From a virus: a stretch of DNA of 60,754 bases. The stretch spans positions 1 through 60,754 of IMG/VR virus record IMGVR_UViG_3300042527_000444, one strand, 5' to 3'. This document shows, piece after piece, positions 37,901-45,543 of this stretch. Position numbers and translations under genes: made by a program. Numbering within the stretch: the stretch's first letter is position 1; each line of letters begins with the position of its first letter. Under the pieces are notes generated by a model. The model was not told the DNA's origin. It worked only from the letters and a program-made list of their open reading frames with translations, and searched no databases.

Positions 37901-38234
37901 TTTCATTTAACTTATTTAAATTTTCTAAGCCTACCTTATTCTTGGCTAGAAGAATTATATGATTGTATACCATGTCTAATGGTGTAGTGCGATCTTCTTT
38001 GTCTCTTCTATCAAAACGATCCTCACACATATAACCTTCTATGCCAAGAATAGGCTTAATACCACTTGCTTTAGCAACACGATACATTTCTCTATGGCCA
38101 GAAAGGGAGCCATGGTCTGTGATTGATATTGCTGGCATACCCAATTTTGATGCACGATCTACATATTCAGAAGGCAACCCAATACCATCGAATAATGAAA
38201 AATGAGTATGTAAGTGTAGCGGTACGTAATTCAT
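34956..38234 (-). CDS. dnaE: DNA polymerase III alpha subunit, DnaE type
   Basis: The 1092-residue protein starts with a PHP domain (LHLHTHFSLFDGIGLPSEYV, then ISITDHGSLSGH), continues with the palm motif GPGRGSSAGSLLCYAL and PDIDTDIQDSRRDEV (catalytic acidic residues), then fingers (GIHAAGVVTSK and VRPGAMNTIGKDY) and a C-terminal OB-like domain. This is a replicative C-family polymerase. It has a shorter C terminus than bacterial DnaE, and no epsilon exonuclease or beta clamp gene is recognised in the window, so the PHP domain may proofread or the phage uses host subunits. Confidence 0.95.
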   Translation of the reverse strand: MNYVPLHLHTHFSLFDGIGLPSEYVDRASKLGMPAISITDHGSLSGHREMYRVAKASGIKPILGIEGYMCEDRFDRRDKEDRTTPLDMVYNHIILLAKNKVGLENLNKLNEIAWTEGYYKKPRIDFEVLSKYKEGIIVSSACPSGIIAKSIELGELGMAKKYIKWFKEEFGDDYYLEVMPHNDEGINQTILQLADEFKIKPIVTPDCHHVDPSQKEIQELKLILNTYSNKIQKDATYEKSKKQGDLMKRLDYLYGADRQMSFNKFDIHLLSYEEIQAAMEKQAIFRTDIYENTIELANKVEDYDVKDGLNLLPVQYKNPDKQLEDLAIEGLSEKGLDKNKEYLDRLDEELKVIKDKKFGPYFLVVQSMISWAKKEGIMVGPGRGSSAGSLLCYALGITDIDPIKHGLLFFRFINPERNDFPDIDTDIQDSRRDEVKDYLVRQYKHVASIATFLEFKDKGVVRDVARALNIPLADVNKVLKLVDTWDEYCTSKTTAWFREKYPEVEQYGEQLRGRIRGTGIHAAGVVTSKNPIFRYAPMETRNSPGSDERIPVVAVDMEEAEKIGLIKIDALGLKTLSVINDTLNIIKEREGTEIDLLSLDMDDSKVYQMLSEGYTKGVFQCEATPYTNLLVKMGVKNLAELAASNALVRPGAMNTIGKDYIERKHGRQAVNYLHQTMKPFTQETYGCILYQEQVMQACVELGGMSWSEADKVRKIIGKKKDAREFDAFRDRFVDGASKFVSPNQARDLWHDFEAHAGYSFNKSHAVAYSTLSYWTAWLKYYYPIEFMYSLLKNERDKDARTEYLIEAKRMGISIKLPHINDSDIDFKIEGKGIRFGLSGIKFISDKIAERYISARPFKSFEELRDFTFTKGNGVNSRALEALRIIGAATFPDNPRNDNEIRENLYEYLGLPEFTQTVPSHYHAFINPVEDFEEKGSFILMGMVKGIKRGKGWSRVEILDKTGSIGVFDEEQTTIEAGRSYIALCSDNRIVSAIPVDEIKNSDAALIKFLNYRMLPYKDDELFVVSFKPRITKAGKKMASLTLADTSRELHPVTVFPTAFAKAYMKIEEGHAYKFELGKTKDGTVILEDVNVG

Positions 38235-38237
38235 CTA

Positions 38238-38900
38238 TTACCAGTCGATATTAGTCGCTGATGTAGATGATGGGGAGTCAAACCCAAGATAGAATGCTTC
38301 TTGCTCCGCATATGGAACACGACGCAATGCTTTTTCTAATGGGTATGGCTCAATGCCTTCCCAGTTAAACGGTTCCTTATCTGGAGCCGAAGGAATCAAA
38401 GTATAGGATGTCTCAGTACCCTGACCATTGCGCTTTAACTTCCAAGTAATATTTGAGATACTTCCTGTTTCAAGAGCATACTCACGAATGGTGTTAAACG
38501 AGGACTGCTTGCTTACGCCCATGGACCAGATAGCGACATAAGGCTTATCTTCAATGCCGTCGTCTACAAGTACATTGCAATAAAAACGTAGACGGCCACG
38601 CCATCCACTATTTCCCTTTGGATCCTTGCGATACATCTCTTCAGCCCAGTCACGACCTTCGGTATCCATAGTGTCTACAGCCTTACGCTTGTAATCTTTT
38701 GGATTTGTATGTTCCTTAACGACAAGTGCAAGACCACGCTTATCGCTATAATTTGCAGAGTCCTCATCCAATTCTTCAATAAATCGGATCTTGACTGCTT
38801 GTCCGTCAGCCAACTTTAGCCAACGAACCTTTGGACCGCTTTCATCTGTTTTCTTATCGAGCAGGGCATTGATATTTTTTAGTCCCTTAATAACGCTCAT
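38238..38900 (-). CDS. gp32-like single-stranded DNA-binding protein
   Basis: The 220-residue protein begins GLKNINALLDKKTDESGP and has KVRWLKLADGQAVKIRFIEE and EMYRKDPKGNSGWRGRLRFY, an OB-fold-like arrangement typical of T4-gp32-like and other phage ssDNA-binding proteins, with aromatic and basic residues for base stacking. The C-terminal tail (SPSSTSATNIDW) is less acidic than in gp32. It has a strong promoter with AAAGGAG, expected for an abundant protein, and sits directly upstream of dnaE. Confidence 0.78.
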   Translation of the reverse strand: MSVIKGLKNINALLDKKTDESGPKVRWLKLADGQAVKIRFIEELDEDSANYSDKRGLALVVKEHTNPKDYKRKAVDTMDTEGRDWAEEMYRKDPKGNSGWRGRLRFYCNVLVDDGIEDKPYVAIWSMGVSKQSSFNTIREYALETGSISNITWKLKRNGQGTETSYTLIPSAPDKEPFNWEGIEPYPLEKALRRVPYAEQEAFYLGFDSPSSTSATNIDW

Positions 38901-38927
38901 AGTTTTCTCCTTTGTTAGTGTTATTCA

Positions 38928-38956
38928 AGTATATCCTATATGTATTTTTTTGTCAA
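38928..38956 (-). promoter_or_regulatory. Strong promoter of the ssb-dnaE-recA run
   Basis: TTGACA (38951-38956), 17 nt, TATACT (38928-38933), then a short leader with AAAGGAG before ATG 38900. Same architecture as the Ntn hydrolase promoter. Confidence 0.8.
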
Positions 38957-38964
38957 GTGTAAAG

Positions 38965-39270
38965 TTATAACACAATACCAAAATGTTTTAGTATTGCAGT
39001 TGTTGCTAGTATACACCAAAGTATGTTAAACCAAATAATGGTAGGTAAAGTTTTTACTGTTGAAGACCAGATTAGTGCTAGGCTTGAAACTAAAGCAAAA
39101 ATAAATAACCACCAAAATTGTTTTCCAAAAAGAAGGCCTGGAAATATAATAGCAATTTTTGTCATAAAAGCAAAAAACTCTACAGTATTTGGTTTATCCC
39201 AATAAGACTTATTAAACATAGTTTTAATGGCAATCCACCACTGCATATGTCTTTTATTTTTTAAATTCAT
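38965..39270 (-). CDS. Three-helix membrane protein
   Basis: The 101-residue protein has hydrophobic segments around AFMTKIAIIFPGLLFGKQ, WWLFIFALVSSLALIWS and IIWFNILWCILATTAIL, with a basic N terminus (NLKNKRHMQWWIAIKTM). A membrane protein of unknown function that overlaps the primase gene by 4 nt. It could anchor replication to the membrane; nothing supports that directly. Confidence 0.6.
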   Translation of the reverse strand: MNLKNKRHMQWWIAIKTMFNKSYWDKPNTVEFFAFMTKIAIIFPGLLFGKQFWWLFIFALVSSLALIWSSTVKTLPTIIWFNILWCILATTAILKHFGIVL

Positions 39271-40211
39271 GACAAAACTCCTAATATTGATGACTCAAAG
39301 TTAACATCTAATTTAATTATATCAGAATCTTCCATATCTCCAATATCTTTGTATTTAGTATCAAGTTTTATCACTGACACTTTATGAGCCAAGGACTCTA
39401 CCATTCTAGATGCCATTTTTGTCCCAGCCTCGTCGTTGTCTGCTATTAGAAATATGTCGCTGAAATATTTTCCTAATAATTCTATTTGCCTTGAAGATAT
39501 ATTTGCGCCAAGTGTAGCAACTGCTGGCATTCCTACTTGATCTAGTCTAATTGCATCAAAAGAAGACTCTACAACATAAACTTTAGATGCTGTTTTAATA
39601 TTATTTAAATTAAAAAGCAATTTTGATTTGGGTAATTTGGGAGTATTCTTAAAATCTTTTCCTTCAACTGACCTTGCTACAAAGCCTACGCATAAGTTTT
39701 CATGATTAAAAACAGGTATAGATATCATGTCTTGATTTTCTGAATAGCCAAGTTTAAACTTTATAACAGAATCTTTAGTAATTTTTCTTTTAACAAAATA
39801 GTCTTTTGCTCTTTCAGATGCAAGCGCCTGATCATGTAATCTTTGAACTATAGAAATATCAAACTCTGACCATTCTTCTTTTTGTATTAGTTTAGAATTT
39901 ACATCAGATAGAATGTCCGTCTCAACTTCTTTACTTTTGATAAATCTAACAGATTCAAAATATGTTCTATTTGAAAAATGCATAACTAATTCTATTAAGT
40001 CTGCAGTCTTTCCACAAGAAAAACAAAAGAATAATCCAGTATATTTATTTATTTCTCCAGCAGGGGTTCTGTGATTAGAATGAAATGGACAAAATACAAT
40101 GTACTCAGATTCTGCTTCTTTTTCTACAGTTACGCCAGATCCTGAGAGTACTCTTTTAACTTGGCTGGCTGTGTATAGATTGGTCTGGTTCCGTCTACCC
40201 CTAGTATCCAT
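39267..40211 (-). CDS. DnaG-type DNA primase
   Basis: The protein (314 residues as drawn) has a zinc finger CPFHSNHRTPAGEINKYTGL followed by FFCFSCGK (CHC2 type), and a TOPRIM domain with VYVVESSFDAIRLDQVGMP and LIADNDEAGTKMA (Glu then DxD). It makes RNA primers for the helicase-coupled replisome. The first ATG overlaps the gene upstream by 82 nt, and the AAGG before it is weak; a later GTG (near VKRVLSGSG) may be the true start, which would shorten the protein by about 17 residues. Confidence 0.9.
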   Translation of the reverse strand: MDTRGRRNQTNLYTASQVKRVLSGSGVTVEKEAESEYIVFCPFHSNHRTPAGEINKYTGLFFCFSCGKTADLIELVMHFSNRTYFESVRFIKSKEVETDILSDVNSKLIQKEEWSEFDISIVQRLHDQALASERAKDYFVKRKITKDSVIKFKLGYSENQDMISIPVFNHENLCVGFVARSVEGKDFKNTPKLPKSKLLFNLNNIKTASKVYVVESSFDAIRLDQVGMPAVATLGANISSRQIELLGKYFSDIFLIADNDEAGTKMASRMVESLAHKVSVIKLDTKYKDIGDMEDSDIIKLDVNFESSILGVLS

Positions 40212-40456
40212 TCTGCCTTTTTTCTCCCTATATATATACCGTATACGCTTAATGCAAATTCAAAATAATTTTTTTGTTCATTATATGATAGTGTAAATTC
40301 TGGGTTAATGTCAAATCTTGGAACATATCCAGATAGGCGCATTTCTGATACCAATAATCTGATATATTCTTGCTGCAGTCTATATATGGCTGAGTCATCG
40401 ACTATAATTCCGTCTAGCCCAAATCGCTTTATCGCCTTGTGTGGAAATGTTTCCAT
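40130..40456 (-). CDS. Hypothetical protein
   Basis: The 108-residue protein (METFPHKAIKRFGLDGIIVD...) contains a helical middle (YRLQQEYIRLLVSEMRLSGY) and VPRFDINPEFTLSY, then YGIYIGRKKAEWILG. No family is recognised. Its end overlaps the drawn primase start by 82 nt. A TATAAT box (40464-40469) 7 nt before ATG suggests leaderless expression, so it may head the primase transcript. Confidence 0.55.
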   Translation of the reverse strand: METFPHKAIKRFGLDGIIVDDSAIYRLQQEYIRLLVSEMRLSGYVPRFDINPEFTLSYNEQKNYFEFALSVYGIYIGRKKAEWILGVDGTRPIYTQPAKLKEYSQDLA

Positions 40457-40464
40457 AGAGCATA

Positions 40465-41691
40465 TTATACTGACTTATCTTCATAATCCTTATACCTATA
40501 ATATCCCTTGTCAAAATCAGCCTGTACTAAGAATTCTCCCATAAAACCGTTACGATTCTTACGAAATACACATTCAATAATGTCGCTATTTGTGCCTCGC
40601 CCTAAAGCCAATACCCAGTCAGCATCATATGCTATCTGTCTTGACCATGCTGTTTGACCGAGGGTCGGAACAGTTTCAAGTTTAGTTACGTCATCTGGGG
40701 TAGCAGAAGAAATAGCAATAATAGGAACCTCTTCTGCAATAGCCATTAGTTTAAGTTCACGAGAAAGATTTTTCATACGAACAGTCTCATTATCTGATTT
40801 TTGGTTTGGAGACATTAATTGCAAGTAATCAACAATAACAAAGTCTGGCTTATATTGATCTATCTTTCCACGAAGCACCATTGGATTAATATCTCCGCCA
40901 GTGTCATTTGATATGATATGGAATTCTGGTTTACCAGTTACATGCTTTGTATGCCATGACTTTAGCATATCCATCTCAACCTGACCAGCACTTAACTTTC
41001 TATGAGACCATACGCCTTCTCCCATAATTGCAAATACACGATTACGGACTTCAACCTCAGACATCTCAAGACTTATAATCATTGGGCTACGACCCTGTTT
41101 CCAAGCCTGTACAGCGAAATAGAGCGACAACCAGGACTTTCCTATGCCTGGGTATGCAAGAAAGACTCCTAACTGCCCTGGCATGATTCCAGAAGGCAAG
41201 TAGTTATCAAAACCTGGAAGTCCAGTTTTTATTCCAATTGCCCCTGTTTCTTGTTGCTTCTTAAGATTTTCAAAGTAAGCAACAGCAGAATCTAAATCTG
41301 TAACATCAATATCACGAATGGCTGCTGTATTTTTTCTAAGTTCTGCTGTTTTTGTAATAAGAGATTCTAGGGCATCTAATCCTTGCCCACCTTGCACATC
41401 TGTAGCAGCAGATCTAATAATGTCCTTAAGACTATTTGTTAAATATTCGGCTTGAAGTTCTTCAAGGTGATGCTTAGTAGAACCAACGCCATCTATTGGT
41501 TCAAAATCTCTAAACTTTTCTACAACTAATTCTTTTGGTGGAACTGTAGAATTAGTTTCATAATACTTTCTAATAAATTGCCATACATCTACATGGGTAG
41601 TTAGAATATTTTCTATGTTAGCCTGAAGTAAGACATGAGCCTGTTTATCTTTTAAGACTGCTGAGATTAATTTTGACTCTGTATTATTCAC
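40465..41691 (-). CDS. DnaB-type replicative helicase
   Basis: The 408-residue protein shows the RecA-like helicase core: GVFLAYPGIGKSWLSLYFA (Walker A), IISLEMSEVEVRNRVFAIM (motif 1a), FVIVDYLQLMSPNQKSDNE (Walker B) and an arginine finger region DFDKGYYRYKD. It has the N-terminal helical domain for primase contact. It unwinds DNA ahead of the polymerase. The ATG overlaps the upstream gene by 8 nt. Confidence 0.93.
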   Translation of the reverse strand: MNNTESKLISAVLKDKQAHVLLQANIENILTTHVDVWQFIRKYYETNSTVPPKELVVEKFRDFEPIDGVGSTKHHLEELQAEYLTNSLKDIIRSAATDVQGGQGLDALESLITKTAELRKNTAAIRDIDVTDLDSAVAYFENLKKQQETGAIGIKTGLPGFDNYLPSGIMPGQLGVFLAYPGIGKSWLSLYFAVQAWKQGRSPMIISLEMSEVEVRNRVFAIMGEGVWSHRKLSAGQVEMDMLKSWHTKHVTGKPEFHIISNDTGGDINPMVLRGKIDQYKPDFVIVDYLQLMSPNQKSDNETVRMKNLSRELKLMAIAEEVPIIAISSATPDDVTKLETVPTLGQTAWSRQIAYDADWVLALGRGTNSDIIECVFRKNRNGFMGEFLVQADFDKGYYRYKDYEDKSV

Positions 41692-41992
41692 TCAGCCACT
41701 CCTTAGCCTTTTCTCTGCGCTCTTCTCGTTCCAGTAAATCTTTTGCATGTTGTTGTTTTGCTTCCAGTATATCATGTGCTACATATGCAAAATGATTCCA
41801 TGTAGGGTTTTGCGTTACATCAAAATAATATTCAAGAAGTTCGTAACAAAGATCCATGCCATATGATTCTATAAGGGCATCAGCAGACCATTGCTCTATC
41901 CACTTGTTGTATTGTGGCTTCTGTCCTAGTTTAAAGTTATAGTGTTTATCAAACCTACTTAGCAGAGCCAGCCGCTTCTGTTTGTCTGTCAC
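41684..41992 (-). CDS. Hypothetical protein beside the helicase
   Basis: The 102-residue protein is helical and charged (KRLALLSRFDKHYNFKL, NKWIEQWSADALIESYG, KQQHAKDLLEREERREKA). Its size and position directly upstream of the helicase, overlapping it by 8 nt, are those of a helicase loader or modulator, but no motif confirms this. Confidence 0.5.
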   Translation of the reverse strand: MTDKQKRLALLSRFDKHYNFKLGQKPQYNKWIEQWSADALIESYGMDLCYELLEYYFDVTQNPTWNHFAYVAHDILEAKQQHAKDLLEREERREKAKEWLSE

Positions 41993-41993
41993 A

Positions 41994-42200
41994 CTAATTG
42001 CTTTCTTCTAGTTCAACCTTTGCCTCTGATATTTTTGCTGCCAACTTGTCTTCAACAAACTTATATACACGCTCAAAAGCCTGATCTGTATTTTCTGCAT
42101 CACGCTTTGAATCTGTTACACCAAGATCAATTCTTAGTGATTGAAAATTTCCAAGATTTAATGTGTATCCAAGTGTTACTGATACCTTAGTATCTTCCAT
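41994..42200 (-). CDS. Small conserved-looking phage protein
   Basis: The 68-residue protein reads MEDTKVSVTLGYTLNLGNFQ, then SLRIDLGVTDSKRDAENTD and FERVYKFVEDKLAAKISEA. This pattern (VSVTxGYTxNLGxFxSxRIDxG ... VxxFVEDKL) is common in phages near recombination or helicase genes, with unknown function. I start at ATG 42200: AGAAGGG lies upstream, and a TATAAT box at 42214 gives a short leader. The drawn ORF from 42233 overlaps the previous gene by 19 nt. Confidence 0.6.
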   Translation of the reverse strand: MEDTKVSVTLGYTLNLGNFQSLRIDLGVTDSKRDAENTDQAFERVYKFVEDKLAAKISEAKVELEESN

Positions 42201-42213
42201 TTCATACCCTTCT

Positions 42214-42219
42214 ATTATA
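42214..42219 (-). promoter_or_regulatory. -10 box (TATAAT) of the gene at 41994-42200
   Basis: TATAAT on the - strand with a short AGAAGGG leader before ATG 42200. It overlaps the end of the upstream gene. No clear -35 is seen. Confidence 0.45.
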
Positions 42220-42757
42220 TTGACTCTGACCAAATAGGTACAAACCTACCGTCTTCTGTTCTCGTATATGTAAGTATACCATCGCCCATTCTTCTTGTCA
42301 ATTCAGCCTTGCTGGGCGTAATGTCATTTGTTATTAAATTATCTTTACGTGGTCTACCTATGTGATAAGTTGCTAGTATATCACGAATCTCTTTAACTTG
42401 CGATTCTGAATAGTAGGATCTTATTTGCCAACCTCTTGCGCCACCCTTTTGTGATCCTGTTGGGAATGGAATGATTCCACGTTTCATTAAAGAGGGCATA
42501 TATTTTTTATGTCGATTAACCAAGTCTGCCGTTTCTCCAACAGTATAAGCCCTTTCTCTTTTATTTTTAAAATCTCCAATTAAACAACTTTCTATTCTGT
42601 CTTTTGTGATATTGTAAACAGACATTATTCCATTAGATCTATTTAAATGATAGATTCTTACTAAATCTTTATTAAGGAACCAAACCTTCTTATTGCCTGG
42701 AATTATAGGGGCGAGATTGTACTCTTCGCTCGTTCTGTTTCCTTTTTTAGCAGCCAT
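42215..42757 (-). CDS. MerR/HTH-like DNA-binding protein candidate
   Basis: The 180-residue protein has RAYTVGETADLVNRHKKYMP and RGWQIRSYYSESQVKEIRDIL, which resemble a winged-helix MerR-type DNA-binding domain that starts with a helix-turn-helix near residue 70. A C-terminal basic tail (IGRPRKDNL) is typical of AT-hook-like contacts. It lies at the junction of replication and tail modules and could switch transcription from early to late genes. Confidence 0.55.
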   Translation of the reverse strand: MAAKKGNRTSEEYNLAPIIPGNKKVWFLNKDLVRIYHLNRSNGIMSVYNITKDRIESCLIGDFKNKRERAYTVGETADLVNRHKKYMPSLMKRGIIPFPTGSQKGGARGWQIRSYYSESQVKEIRDILATYHIGRPRKDNLITNDITPSKAELTRRMGDGILTYTRTEDGRFVPIWSESI

Positions 42758-42894
42758 CTACCTTCCTCCGAATCAGATGGCGGGTGAAAAAATTTTCTTG
42801 ATCCACACACCAAACAATATATTTCTAAATGAGAAACTGAGTTGTACACTCTGTCTATTAACATTTTGCGAAAACATTTTTTGCATTTAATCAT
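42703..42894 (-). CDS. Zinc-finger protein
   Basis: The 63-residue protein has MIKCKKCFRKMLIDRVYNS and IYCLVCGSRKFFHPPSD: two CxxC pairs of one zinc ribbon, then a Lys/Glu-rich helix. It overlaps the HTH gene by 55 nt and the tail-fibre-like gene by one base. It may bind nucleic acid with the HTH protein. Start not tested beyond the open frame. Confidence 0.55.
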   Translation of the reverse strand: MIKCKKCFRKMLIDRVYNSVSHLEIYCLVCGSRKFFHPPSDSEEGRWLLKKETERAKSTISPL

Positions 42895-43337
42895 TAATTA
42901 GGTATGCCAACGATAATTAAATTAACGCCGATTGAAACGTCTCCAGTAGAATTAAAATTAACTATGCCATCTATCTTAGATGTTGTAATAGATTTTATTA
43001 CAACAGATACATTTTTGCCTGCTTCTGTTCCGCCAATATTTACTGGAGTCGCTGTTGCAATGGGAGCAAACTTAAAGTCCGCTGGAAAGTTATATGTAAA
43101 TGGTTGCTGACTACCAATACTTTGATTTGAACTTTTTACAACATCAGCATATCCTGCAATTATTCTTGTTTCAGAAGCCTTTGCATTTTGCTGAACGCCA
43201 TTAGGAACATCCACAGTAACATATTTATATATTGCAGGTGATACCTGTAGAGATAACTCATTTATTGCATTTGCTAATTGATATATATATGAAACGTCTA
43301 GCGGTTGACCTAGTTCTGGTAGTGGTATTTTTGCCAT
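42894..43337 (-). CDS. Tail-associated structural protein
   Basis: The 147-residue protein contains LGQPLDVSYIYQLANAINEL (helical coil) followed by beta-rich stretches (YKYVTVDVPNGVQQNAKAS, FTYNFPADFKFAPIATATP, VSIGVNLIIVGIP), like short tail-tip or receptor-binding tip proteins of siphophages. It is the last gene of the tail run and has AGGAGG with a TGATATAAT promoter box nearby, so it may also be expressed alone. Confidence 0.55.
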   Translation of the reverse strand: MAKIPLPELGQPLDVSYIYQLANAINELSLQVSPAIYKYVTVDVPNGVQQNAKASETRIIAGYADVVKSSNQSIGSQQPFTYNFPADFKFAPIATATPVNIGGTEAGKNVSVVIKSITTSKIDGIVNFNSTGDVSIGVNLIIVGIPN

Positions 43338-43352
43338 TATTCCTCCTGTCTA

Positions 43353-43361
43353 ATTATATCA
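43353..43361 (-). promoter_or_regulatory. Extended -10 (TGATATAAT) overlapping the stop of the gene at 43354
   Basis: The box lies over the TAA stop of the previous tail gene and is followed by AGGAGG and ATG 43337. Confidence 0.5.
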
Positions 43362-43794
43362 GACTGCCCTCATTTTCAAAGAATTCTGAGTCTGCAAATC
43401 TTTCCAATGGTATTGTTTTTGGCTGCACAGCAATATGAACATAAGTTTTGTTTGAGTCATATACAATTGAATAATTTGTTTGTGATGTTTTTGCATAATA
43501 TTTCCATCCAGAATTATTCCATTTTACATAAATAAAATACTCATCTATATTGCTTTGTGGCTCCCACGCTATATTTATTACTTTATTTTCAGTATCTATA
43601 ATCATACTATTTAATATTTCGCTTGGAGTATCTTCCGCTAATATTTTATAAACAGGTGACCAGTGGGACGTTCTATTTTTGTCTTCGGATATAAATCTAT
43701 ACCGCAAAACATACTGCCTATTTTCTCCAAAAAATCCAGGTAATTTTGATTTTGGAATAATTATTTTTTTTATTCCTTGATCTGGAGTTGACAT
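43354..43794 (-). CDS. Tail protein with fibronectin-type-III-like domain
   Basis: The 146-residue protein has YVLRYRFISEDKNRTSHWSP and VINIAWEPQSNIDEYFIYVK followed by GWKYYAKTSQTNYSI and IAVQPKTIPLE, an arrangement of seven strands with the Trp-x-x-x, YxIYV pattern of FnIII domains found on phage tail tips. Such domains help bind cell-surface carbohydrate. It overlaps the next gene by one base. Confidence 0.6.
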   Translation of the reverse strand: MSTPDQGIKKIIIPKSKLPGFFGENRQYVLRYRFISEDKNRTSHWSPVYKILAEDTPSEILNSMIIDTENKVINIAWEPQSNIDEYFIYVKWNNSGWKYYAKTSQTNYSIVYDSNKTYVHIAVQPKTIPLERFADSEFFENEGSLI

Positions 43795-44912
43795 TATTGC
43801 ACATCCATTGCAAATCTAAACTCTATATAGTTTGTAGTATTGGCAGCCTTAATGACAGTTTCTGCATTTACATTTTTTAGTACTGTATAACCTGTTAATC
43901 CATATACTGGATTTGTTGTTGAAACATTTTCAAATCTGACTGCATCTAAACCAACATAAAAATCATCAGATGGTATATTGTTTTTAATAACAGTTGTATA
44001 TATTTTTACTATACTAACATTGTTCCATGTGAAACCAGTACTTTTGTACAGTTCTTGTAATTGTTTTGTAATTACATAATATCTATTAGTTGAAAATGAA
44101 TAGTCATTTGCAGGCATAACTACCTCAAACCTGGCCCATTCTCCTGTCCCTGGGGAATCACTTTCTGCAAACTCTAAAAGAATCCTGACTTGATCTGGAA
44201 GAATTGAAGGATCTGGATCTTTACTTATAACACTGAATGCCAATTTAATTTCATCTGTAGGTGCATTTTTATTAAAATCTAATGCGGTTCCAAGTAAGTG
44301 AATATGATTTGATCCAATCGCTGGAACTAAATGATTTGATTGTATCTGTAAATTTGCAGAGTCTCCTCTCATCATTACAATATTATTAAAAAATCTAGCA
44401 CGTTCATATCTAGAAGTTCTATCTGGGTTGGTAAACAATCTGTTATCAGAGTTTGTTTGAAATGCTTCATATGTTTGATTTATTAAACCATCTTCGGCAA
44501 CGCCATCAAGCGGTTCATAAACTATTGGCAATTCGCTTGAAGATGTTTGATTATGATATTCCCAATTTTCATTAACAGTAAAAGCAAGAAGCGTTCTACT
44601 GTCGTATGCCCCCGCTGATGGGTTAGCCCCTGCTGAAAATATTCCTACTTCAGAAATCTCATATCTTTCGTCTGTAGGAAGTTCTGCCGTTAATACGATT
44701 TTATTTATTCCATCTTCATTGACATATCCTCTTGAAGTTATTGGAACTCTAAACATTTCAAAATCTAATGCCTTTTTATCTGAGTAATCGCCGAATGACT
44801 GGTTAGTTGCTAATGGCTTTGCCCCACAGCCAATTGCCACATAAGAGGCATAGGCTGGTGCCTGGCCTATTAGATATTTTGCTAAAATGCTTTTGCCTGT
44901 ATTTGTTATCAT
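43794..44912 (-). CDS. Tail-tip/baseplate protein
   Basis: The 372-residue protein has ITNTGKSILAKYLIGQAP, AIGCGAKPLATNQSFGDYSD and a long beta-rich C-terminal part (FEVVMPANDYSFSTNRYYVI, FYVGLDAVRFENVSTTNP). The ITNTGKxILAKYLxGxxP...AxGCG opening is characteristic of phage-tail baseplate J-like or side-fibre proteins that I recognise from actinophages. It overlaps the next upstream gene by 4 nt. Confidence 0.65.
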   Translation of the reverse strand: MITNTGKSILAKYLIGQAPAYASYVAIGCGAKPLATNQSFGDYSDKKALDFEMFRVPITSRGYVNEDGINKIVLTAELPTDERYEISEVGIFSAGANPSAGAYDSRTLLAFTVNENWEYHNQTSSSELPIVYEPLDGVAEDGLINQTYEAFQTNSDNRLFTNPDRTSRYERARFFNNIVMMRGDSANLQIQSNHLVPAIGSNHIHLLGTALDFNKNAPTDEIKLAFSVISKDPDPSILPDQVRILLEFAESDSPGTGEWARFEVVMPANDYSFSTNRYYVITKQLQELYKSTGFTWNNVSIVKIYTTVIKNNIPSDDFYVGLDAVRFENVSTTNPVYGLTGYTVLKNVNAETVIKAANTTNYIEFRFAMDVQ

Positions 44913-45541
44913 GGTATCACTCCGTATATTGTATCATCTAGAACAGCCCCATCTGAAATTATAGAAACTTCAACTTGTTCGTCTCGAGCCAAATTAATAA
45001 CATTTATTACTAAGTCCCCTGTATCTGAGTCTATGTAGACAATAGCGCAGTCTGGTCCTGTTCCACATTCTGGAATTTTGCTATTAAAATTAATTGGAAA
45101 CTTTTTAAAATAATTAGAATCTATATCTTGTAATGACAAAATATTTTGAGGGTTATACTGAAAATATACATTACTTAAGTTTTTAATCGGTTGATATAAA
45201 ACATTTTGCCCATTAACTAAGTCTGATCTTACTATATTGATTAACTCTTGTCCACCAATATTCTCAAATATTAAATCTGTCATTATTTCTATAGGGACTG
45301 CGTCATCATTAAATAATATAATATCTGGTGTCGCTGGCTTTACATCTGGATTGTTTTGTTGAACTAAGTCAATAACATCTGGGCTATCTGGTGTTGCGTT
45401 TAATCCAGAAATAGAATCTAGATATGAGTTCAGCGCTTCTTCGCTTGGGATTAATGTTCCTGGCTTCCATCTCATATTGACGTCTGGAGTGGCTGGATAA
45501 TCATCATAAACTATTTTTCCGCTGGAATCAAAATATACCAT
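44909..45541 (-). CDS. Tail structural protein, unknown
   Basis: The 210-residue protein has repeated MTDLIFENIGGQELINIV and PIKNLSNVYFQYNPQNI, a beta-rich composition with Asp/Pro-rich N terminus (VIDLVQQNNPDVKPATPDI). It lies between the large tail protein and the baseplate-like protein. Role unknown, but virion location is likely from context. Confidence 0.55.
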   Translation of the reverse strand: MVYFDSSGKIVYDDYPATPDVNMRWKPGTLIPSEEALNSYLDSISGLNATPDSPDVIDLVQQNNPDVKPATPDIILFNDDAVPIEIMTDLIFENIGGQELINIVRSDLVNGQNVLYQPIKNLSNVYFQYNPQNILSLQDIDSNYFKKFPINFNSKIPECGTGPDCAIVYIDSDTGDLVINVINLARDEQVEVSIISDGAVLDDTIYGVIP

Positions 45542-45543
45542 TT

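Noticed and set aside
42201-42233. Longer start of the gene at 41994
   Set aside because: The extra 11 residues lie in the previous gene's end; AGAAGGG and the TATAAT box favour ATG 42200.
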